Shown here in pieces: positions 9,355 through 13,773 of a DNA stretch of 13,773 bases. The stretch's first letter is position 1. Every line of letters begins with the position of its first letter. Under the pieces are notes generated by a model. The model was not told where the DNA came from and did not search any database. It saw only the letters and a program-made list of their open reading frames with translations. Location of the stretch: positions 7,010-20,782 of the forward strand of contig MU657503.1 of NCBI GenBank assembly GCA_026770575.1, read 5' to 3'. The translations under genes and the position numbers were made by a program. The DNA comes from Pelagophyceae sp. CCMP2097 (Eukaryota > Sar > Pelagophyceae).

Positions 9355-9900
9355 CAGTTCAACGCGGATTAAGTATGATAGATAACGAATTTTCTGTAAA
9401 TGAGGATATTCTCACAGACACAGAGATTGGAGAAAAATATTATAATAAAATAAATATTGATGAAAAACTGGCATCGTTTCAAAATATCACAACATCCAGG
9501 GGGTTAAACATGATTGATAATATAGTTTCAATTACAGACAATTTTTATGATTCAACACACAATGCCAACATTTATTATAATAAAAACGAAGTAAATGATA
9601 GATTTAATTCCCTAAGCAATTTTTCATTTGGTCGCGGATTATTTCGGTCTAACTATAATTTAATAAGCATCAATGGCGACTTTAATAATAAAATAGAAAA
9701 TGAACAAATTTATACCAACAAAACAGAAATTAATAACAAACTGGTTACTAAATCAGAAACCTTTTCGGTTGCAAGAGGACTGGATTACTTAAATAATATA
9801 TTAACACTACAAAGTTCGATATTGACCGATACAAAAATTGAAGAAAAATATTACGATAAGCAAACAGTCGACACAAAAATTTCACAAAATAATAGCACAA
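9355..9900 (+). repeat. Four 45-47-residue fibre repeats (RGL...YYNK)
   Basis: RG dipeptides start at 9363, 9498, 9633 and 9774, giving spacings of 135, 135 and 141 bp. Each unit begins (Q/S/G/A)RGL, contains a LISI/FSVN-like strand and ends in YYNK/YTNK/YYDK followed by a (V/I)D(E/D/T)K-type element. This resembles the Y-T-K-x-E-V-D repeats of bacteriophage tail fibres. A fifth copy, starting RGI at 6965, lies in fibre 1. Confidence 0.8.
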
Positions 9901-10807
9901 CAATGATTCGGAATGAACTTAATAGAGCAGTGTCCGCTGCAAACAGTGGAATACGATATGAAGAAGACAGTGCTACACTTCGAGTTAATGCATTGACGGA
10001 AGTTCGTAAATTAAATGATGGGATTTTTTCCGGAATACATCGGGGTTCGATTCGTTTTCATTGAGGTTTTCATCTGATTTTTCTTTTACCAGTCCGTTGT
10101 CAACTCTGAGCCAGATTGAATTAAACCCAGTCAGTTTTTATTATAGAACACAGACTCGTGATAAAATAATTGAAGAACTTGGAGGTATCATCGGGAAAAA
10201 TTCCATTATAAGTACGGTCAAAAATTATTTTTTAAGGGATTCGAATGCATTCAAAATGATTGGGGATGTGTTATCTACCGTTTCGAAATCATCGATTCGC
10301 CTGTATCAAACTGGAATTCAATATCGAACCGATACTTCAACAATAGGGTTCAATTTTTTTTTTGATACTATTTATTTCAATTTAATTGGTGATGAACAAA
10401 ATGGCGTGCCAAATTTAACAATTTCAAAGAAGAAGAAAATAGAAGTAGTTGTTGCTGGTAGGTGGGTGGTGAGTCGTGATTCTAATAATCGAAGGGTTTT
10501 TGACACAATTCGATGGAAGATTCAATCGAGATACAAATTTAAATATCGAATGGTTGGACCGTGGAAGTGTTGAGGGTCAACCTCGCCAAAGATTCATTTT
10601 AAAAAACAACCTACAATCCGACAATTATCAGGTTCATTTTGTACCGCGCAATTTCTTCATAGACCATAGGAGGACACAGCATGTATCCATATAAGCGCAA
10701 TCCTCTTCTCACTTCGAGATAGAATTGAAAAATTATAATTTTGAGGAAGGCATGGATGTTTCAGTAGTTGTATATATGGAATTCTGATTTTTTTTATTAT
10801 ATATACT

Positions 10808-10983
10808 ATGTTAAAGTTTATCGTGAAAATCTTAAAAAAATATTTAATAAATTATTAGGTACTGAAAAAATTAGAAATAATTTAATAAATGCGATAAATA
10901 CTCACGTGGACATTCCTATGATTGATGAGGCGGCGGAGCATACCGTTTACTTGGCTATATTTGACATATTCGAAAAATTCTAA
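10808..10983 (+). pseudogene. Small hypothetical protein, frameshifted
   Basis: A short frame ends at TAA 10981-10983 and encodes a helical, mildly amphipathic protein (KIRNNLINAINTHVDIPMID, then AEHTVYLAIFDIFEKF). It lacks an ATG in frame. An ATG at 10808 in another frame (MLKFIVKIL) would join it if the A7 run at 10834-10840 had one more A, giving about 59 codons. It starts 20 bases after the fibre 2 stop and so belongs to the same gene series. Family not recognised; a small membrane-active or scaffold protein is only a guess. Confidence 0.4.
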
Positions 10984-11068
10984 TTAATCATTGATGTTTA
11001 TGATGTTATTATTTTCTTTATTTTTTAATTTAGTAATTTTGATATTGAACTTCGATGGGCGTGAATTT

Positions 11069-11293
11069 TTATGTCACCGTCTCGCGCCCTTTCAAATAAT
11101 AATATAATAATTGACGTGACGTGATAGGGTTTTCTGTACAACGAACTATATCGATATGTGATTTATAGTTTTTATCTATACATAGAGTACCATCTTCATT
11201 TATCATCCGCATATTCCAACGGTTGTTTTTAAGCTTTCGTTCTTTTCGCTCTATACACTCTTTACGTAATATTGTTGAATTTATTGTATTCAT
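11069..11293 (-). CDS. Hypothetical basic protein, 74 aa
   Basis: A minus-strand frame ending in TAA at 11069-11071. I start it at the ATG at 11293, which has an ATAATG context like other genes here; a GTG at 11344 would add 17 residues. The product is basic (RKECIERKERKLKNNRW), followed by MRMINEDGTLCIDKNYKSHI. No family is recognised. It is undamaged and is the last apparent gene before the repeat array at the right end of the insertion. Opposite orientation to the fibres would make it convergent with them. Confidence 0.4.
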   Translation of the reverse strand: MNTINSTILRKECIERKERKLKNNRWNMRMINEDGTLCIDKNYKSHIDIVRCTENPITSRQLLYYYLKGRETVT

Positions 11294-11344
11294 TATATCT
11301 GTTAACACTATTTTAAATATACTCGATTTGACACAATACCTCAC

Positions 11345-11640
11345 TTTATTTTTATCTTTTGTATAAAAAATATTTTATTGAATTTGTACATGTTGCGTTT
11401 TCAATATACGCTGTTTAGATTGTACATAGTTCAATTTCTAACCAAAAAATATATCAAAATTCAAAATATTCTAACATTTTTGATATAAATTAATAAGAAC
11501 TTAAAAACATTCATCAATATAGAACCAAAGCTCCTTAAACCTCCACAACCTCCTCAGCCTTCTAAAACCTCCTCAGCGAATCAAGTCCTATATTCTCAAA
11601 ATGTTTTTTTCTCTTTCTAAATGTCTATTTTATGTTTCAA
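11345..11640. other. AT-rich stretch without a gene
   Basis: No coding frame is supported on either strand. A small C/T-rich patch at 11529-11579 contains the direct repeat cctcctcagc twice. The rest is T/A-rich spacer between the last viral gene and the repeat array. Confidence 0.5.
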
Positions 11641-12050
11641 AAAATAAAACATGCTCAGAAAATCTTCAGGGGAAACTGCGCGGGTTTTACGAAAAATATC
11701 AAAAATCTCAAAATTGGTTTTGAGAAAATCCGACAAAAATTTGAGAATCATAAAATCAGATAATCAGAAAATCCGAAAAATCTAAAAACCAAAAACTTCA
11801 AAATCTTCAAAATCAGAAAATCCAAAAATCTTCAAAATCTTCAAAATCAGAAAATTGGAAAATCTAAAAAATCCGAAAAATCCGAAAAATCCCAAAATTG
11901 GAAAATCCAAAAAATTGGAAAATCCTAAAAATCCTAAAACTTCAAAAACTTCAAAAACTTCAAAAACTTCAAAAACTTCAAAAACACAATGAGCAACTTA
12001 AATCCAAAAACTTTAAAATCACAACAAGCAACTTAAATCCAAATGCGGTG
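11640..12050. repeat. Degenerate 8-9 bp AT-rich tandem array
   Basis: Roughly 400 bases are made of variants of aaaatcc-, aaaatcttc- and aaaattgg-type units. The cleanest part is five exact copies of cttcaaaaa at 11940-11984. Downstream, gcaacttaaatccaaa occurs twice exactly (11993-12008 and 12028-12043, 35 bp apart). It ends about 20 bases before GC-rich host sequence resumes, so it may be the right end of the element or a host satellite next to it. Confidence 0.7.
11706..11725. other. Small perfect hairpin in repeat array
   Basis: Arms tctcaaaa (11706-11713) and ttttgaga (11718-11725) pair perfectly around a ttgg loop. In AT-rich low-complexity DNA this may be chance. Confidence 0.35.
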
Positions 12051-12069
12051 GATTAGATAATTTACAATT

Positions 12070-12516
12070 TACAAAAAAAGTCCCGCATCACCCCGGGGGG
12101 AAGAATATTCACGTTTATGACGCGTGTACAGCACGAGCAGCCAAATTCGCATGCCAAGCGGAGTAGAAACGTGAACGAGCGGGCTCGAACTCGCGACCTC
12201 ATGCAAGGCATTTGAACTGGAGGGCCCATCGGACAGGCGGCCTGGGGGTGGCGCCGGGAACGCGCGTATTTTGGCCGACGCCGCCGAGGTGAGCCTTTCA
12301 TCGCGATGGATCGTCTCTTCCCCTTTCTTGCGTACTAGCACGCTTCGATAGATCCCTGGGGCCGCCGCCACCCTCGACGCTGCACAGCACGCCTCGAAAG
12401 CGCGATTCGAAACGGGCCCGTATTTAGGCGTTCGTTCGAGCTGCAGGGCCGGCGGTGCTTGCAATCGTCGCGAGCGTGACCGGCGGCTGCCAAGTGCTCG
12501 AGCCGGAGAACCGCAG
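12070..12516. other. GC-rich right host flank upstream of exon
   Basis: Composition switches sharply to GC-rich at about 12075. Frames on the minus strand stay open across this region and the exon, but they are antisense shadows. A possible branch-like gtgac (12476-12480) and a CCGCAG acceptor-like site ending at 12516 precede the coding exon. Confidence 0.4.
12172..12235 (-). other. tRNA-Ala-like fragment (B-box and anticodon region)
   Basis: Read on the minus strand, the segment contains cttgcat, which resembles the anticodon loop of tRNA-Ala(UGC). It is followed by aggtcgcgagttcgagccc, which resembles the variable loop and T arm with a near-consensus internal B-box. The anticodon stem and T stem do not pair properly, and I find no intact acceptor stem or A-box. 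It is therefore a degraded tRNA or the head of a tRNA-derived SINE rather than a working gene. It lies about 100-160 bases outside the right compositional boundary. Confidence 0.25.
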
Positions 12517-12873
12517 GTCGGTGCTCTCATCGCCATCTGCGCGCAACGCGCGGCGGCGAACGAGCCCGCTACGTTCGTGCAGCTCACGCGCGACAAGGAG
12601 CCCCTCGTAAAAGCATGGGCTCCGTCGCTCTCGGAGGCGTTGCGCGAGCGCGTCGTCGCGCAGCTGATGGCGGACCGCACGCTGCAGCTCGTGCCCGCCG
12701 ACCCGTCGAAAAAATCGGGCGCTGGTTTGCACCTCCGCGTCGACCACGCGCGCCTGCAGGAGCGCAAAAAGGCCCGCGCCGAGGCCCACCTCGACTGGCG
12801 CGAGTTCACGCTGCTCCCCGAAGAGCACTTCGAACGAGAGGACGAAGACGATACCATGGACTGGTTATCTTAA
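12517..12873 (+). CDS. Host nuclear gene, probable 3' terminal exon
   Basis: The frame is open and has strongly GC-ending codons through to TAA at 12871-12873. The encoded C terminus has natural-looking helical charged sequence (LSEALRERVVAQLMADRTLQ; HARLQERKKARAEAHLDWRE) and an acidic tail ending DDTMDWLS. No ATG starts it in a sensible place: the frame is open upstream to at least 12421, but the upstream codons look less coding. I therefore place the start at the acceptor-like CAG ending at 12516. The function is not recognised. Upstream exons would have to lie beyond the AT-rich insertion or have been lost, so the element may have entered an intron or the body of this gene. That is inference. 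Confidence 0.5.
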   Translation, partial: VGALIAICAQRAAANEPATFVQLTRDKEPLVKAWAPSLSEALRERVVAQLMADRTLQLVPADPSKKSGAGLHLRVDHARLQERKKARAEAHLDWREFTLLPEEHFEREDEDDTMDWLS

Positions 12874-13375
12874 ACCTGACTACACTCAGGCTCCAGTATC
12901 GCGACTCGGAAGACCTCGCACGTCGAACGAACACGCCCTTGAGACAAATGGCGTTCGAAGTGGTCGCCGAGCCCCGCAGGCCCGCCCCGGCCCCGCCCGG
13001 GTCGCGCGGCGCGGCGCGCGCGCGTCGGATCGTGCGCGGGACGGCCCGACGCGTGCCCGACGTCCCGTGCGCCGACACCGTCGCACTTTGGCGCGCGTCC
13101 TTCGCGCTGCAAGCCCGCCCGGGCCTCGGGATGGGCCATGCACGGCCTCCTCCGCCGAGCCGCCGCGGCTGCAGGCCCCGAAACGACCCGCGCGGATGCC
13201 GCGAAAACCGGCCAAACCACAAAACCGCCGATAAAAATCGCCACGCGCGGCCGGCGAGCGCGTCCTTCTACAGCGTCACATCCAAGGACCCCCCGGACCC
13301 GCCGAACCCGCCCCGAGCCCCATCCGACGCCGACTCCGGGATCCCTATGTAACACCGTGATCTGCCCCCCCCCAA
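12874..13375. other. GC-rich host sequence, no gene supported
   Basis: Several frames are open on both strands because of high GC content. One plus-strand frame from ATG 12948 to TAA 13352 (134 codons, starting MAFEVVAEPRRPAP) is the best candidate. It is Arg/Pro/Ala-rich without recognisable domains, so I leave it as uncertain. The stretch includes the presumptive 3' untranslated region of the preceding exon. Confidence 0.3.
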
Positions 13376-13442
13376 GTGCCTGCACGTCCCGAAACGGAAT
13401 TTGAGAATCTTTGATTTTCAAATCCTCGGGGCGTGCAGGCAC
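13376..13442. other. Long imperfect stem-loop
   Basis: An outer stem of 15 bp pairs 13376-13390 with 13428-13442 (one G-U pair). An inner stem of 11 bp pairs 13399-13409 with 13413-13423 (one G-U pair) around a ttt loop. They are separated by an asymmetric internal loop of 8 and 4 bases. Total paired length is 26 bp in 67 bases. It could be a small inverted-repeat transposon, a structured RNA or a small-RNA precursor; the sequence does not decide which. Confidence 0.7.
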
Positions 13443-13773
13443 GTGTACAAGCTGGTTCGGGCATGAAACTGCTGTTTTTTTCGCGGAAATTTGAGAAGGT
13501 CTTTGGAGGTATAGTTGCTGGGGTCGTATGCGGGGCGCCGAGGCGCCTCCAGCGCCGGAGGGTGAACTTTGGCACGTCTTATATGGGCCGAGAAAATTGA
13601 TTTGGCGACTTTGGCGACGGCCGTTAACACCCAAGGGCACCTCCGATTTTTGTTCACCCGCCGCCGATGGGCGCGTAGGGCCGTTTGTAAGGCGGCTACG
13701 TCGAGCAACCTCTGGAATACCTTGCCTAAATTCCGCGGGAAGGTTCTTAAAAAGCTCCAGTTGACCCGTATTT
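13443..13773. other. Right end of window, no gene supported
   Basis: No coding frame is convincing. Visible small structures are a ggcgcc pair forming a palindrome (13534-13539 and 13542-13547) and a tandem direct repeat of tttggcgac (13601-13609 and 13610-13618). Confidence 0.4.

Larger units (their letters stand above)
8222..10787 (+). pseudogene. Modular fibre/adhesin protein 2 with collagen-like tract, broken
   Basis: The largest gene, about 850 codons, starting 18 bases after fibre 1. Modules in order: a second copy of the beta-rich module (8222-8960); a YadA-head-like stretch (NSIVLGMNST, then VILIGNNITV) followed by FYLSNLR and LYYD motifs common in viral fibres; a short collagen-like Gly-X-X tract (9271-9338); four RGL...YYNK units (9355-9900); a MIRNE module (9904 on); an ELNPVSFYYR segment; and a C-terminal domain of about 200 codons ending MDVSVVVYMEF at TGA 10785-10787. 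The long central frame (8937-10064) has no ATG at its start, consistent with being the middle of a larger protein. Breaks: TAA at 8273, T8 at 8472-8479 one base short, a frame change near 8710, an indel in A10 (8919-8928), shifts near 10060 and 10500, and TAA at 10692. Probable trimeric host-attachment fibre. Confidence 0.65.

Noticed and set aside
618..10787. A reassigned genetic code in which TAA/TAG encode an amino acid such as Gln
   Set aside because: Most genes have several internal TAA or TAG codons, but where a paralogous module allows comparison, the stops sit opposite Lys, Ser and Leu. Frameshifts are also abundant, and some intact frames end cleanly at TAA. Ordinary decay explains this better.
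11640..12050. A CRISPR-like array
   Set aside because: Units are 8-9 bp, contiguous and degenerate, with no unique spacers. It is simple tandem repeat DNA.
340..12060. Terminal inverted repeats and target-site duplication of the element
   Set aside because: T-rich strings at the left and A-rich strings at the right look vaguely complementary, but only as low-complexity sequence. No run long enough to trust was found by eye.
12069..12857. A long minus-strand frame (262 codons) in the right flank
   Set aside because: It lies antisense to the exon with good codon use, is Ser/Arg-rich without recognisable domains, and long open frames are expected by chance at this GC content.
12948..13352. A 134-codon plus-strand frame as a host gene
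   Set aside because: Arg/Pro/Ala-rich composition, no domain, and other frames are equally open. Mentioned as uncertain but not called.

Overview
The window looks like nuclear DNA of a GC-rich single-celled eukaryote, most likely a microalga or other protist, carrying a decayed integrated virus of the polinton-like (PLV) type. The two flanks (about 1-316 and 12070-13773) are very GC-rich. They hold a short-unit minisatellite on the left, and on the right a well-supported host coding exon plus a long stem-loop. Between them lie about 11.7 kb of very AT-rich DNA with compact viral gene organisation and no visible introns. The host species cannot be named from the sequence.

The AT-rich block reads, left to right: a mixed-composition leader (317-617); a lysine/acid-rich repeat protein (618-1040); an unrecognised 192-residue protein (1058-1636) with an open stretch behind it; a small membrane protein (1846-2049); an A32/FtsK-like genome-packaging ATPase (2068-2762); an acidic unknown protein (2824-3345); a class 3 lipase on the minus strand (3400-3957); a probable minor capsid/penton protein (4001-4912); a small glycine-rich hydrophobic protein (4929-5352); the probable double-jelly-roll major capsid protein (5380-6736); two large modular fibre genes (6767-8203 and 8222-10787); a small unknown protein (10808-10983); and a minus-strand unknown protein (11069-11293). 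From about 11640 to 12050 there is a degenerate 8-9 bp AT-rich array, after which composition jumps back to GC-rich.

Packaging ATPase, capsid proteins, lipase and fibres form a coherent virion module. I found no polymerase, helicase/primase, protease or integrase, so the copy is probably truncated or its replication genes are too diverged to recognise. Nearly every viral gene is broken by in-frame stops (mostly TAA) and by frameshifts. Many frameshifts sit in A or T homopolymers and are explained by one missing base. Some of those may be read errors, but the stops cannot be. Paralogous modules in the two fibre genes place K, S and L codons opposite three of the stops. That argues for ordinary nonsense mutation of a dead provirus and against a reassigned genetic code.

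The most interesting features are the two fibre genes, which share the same domains in a different order, the phage-like tail-fibre motifs in a eukaryotic virus, and the boundaries of the insertion. All functional calls come from motif reading only; no database search was possible.
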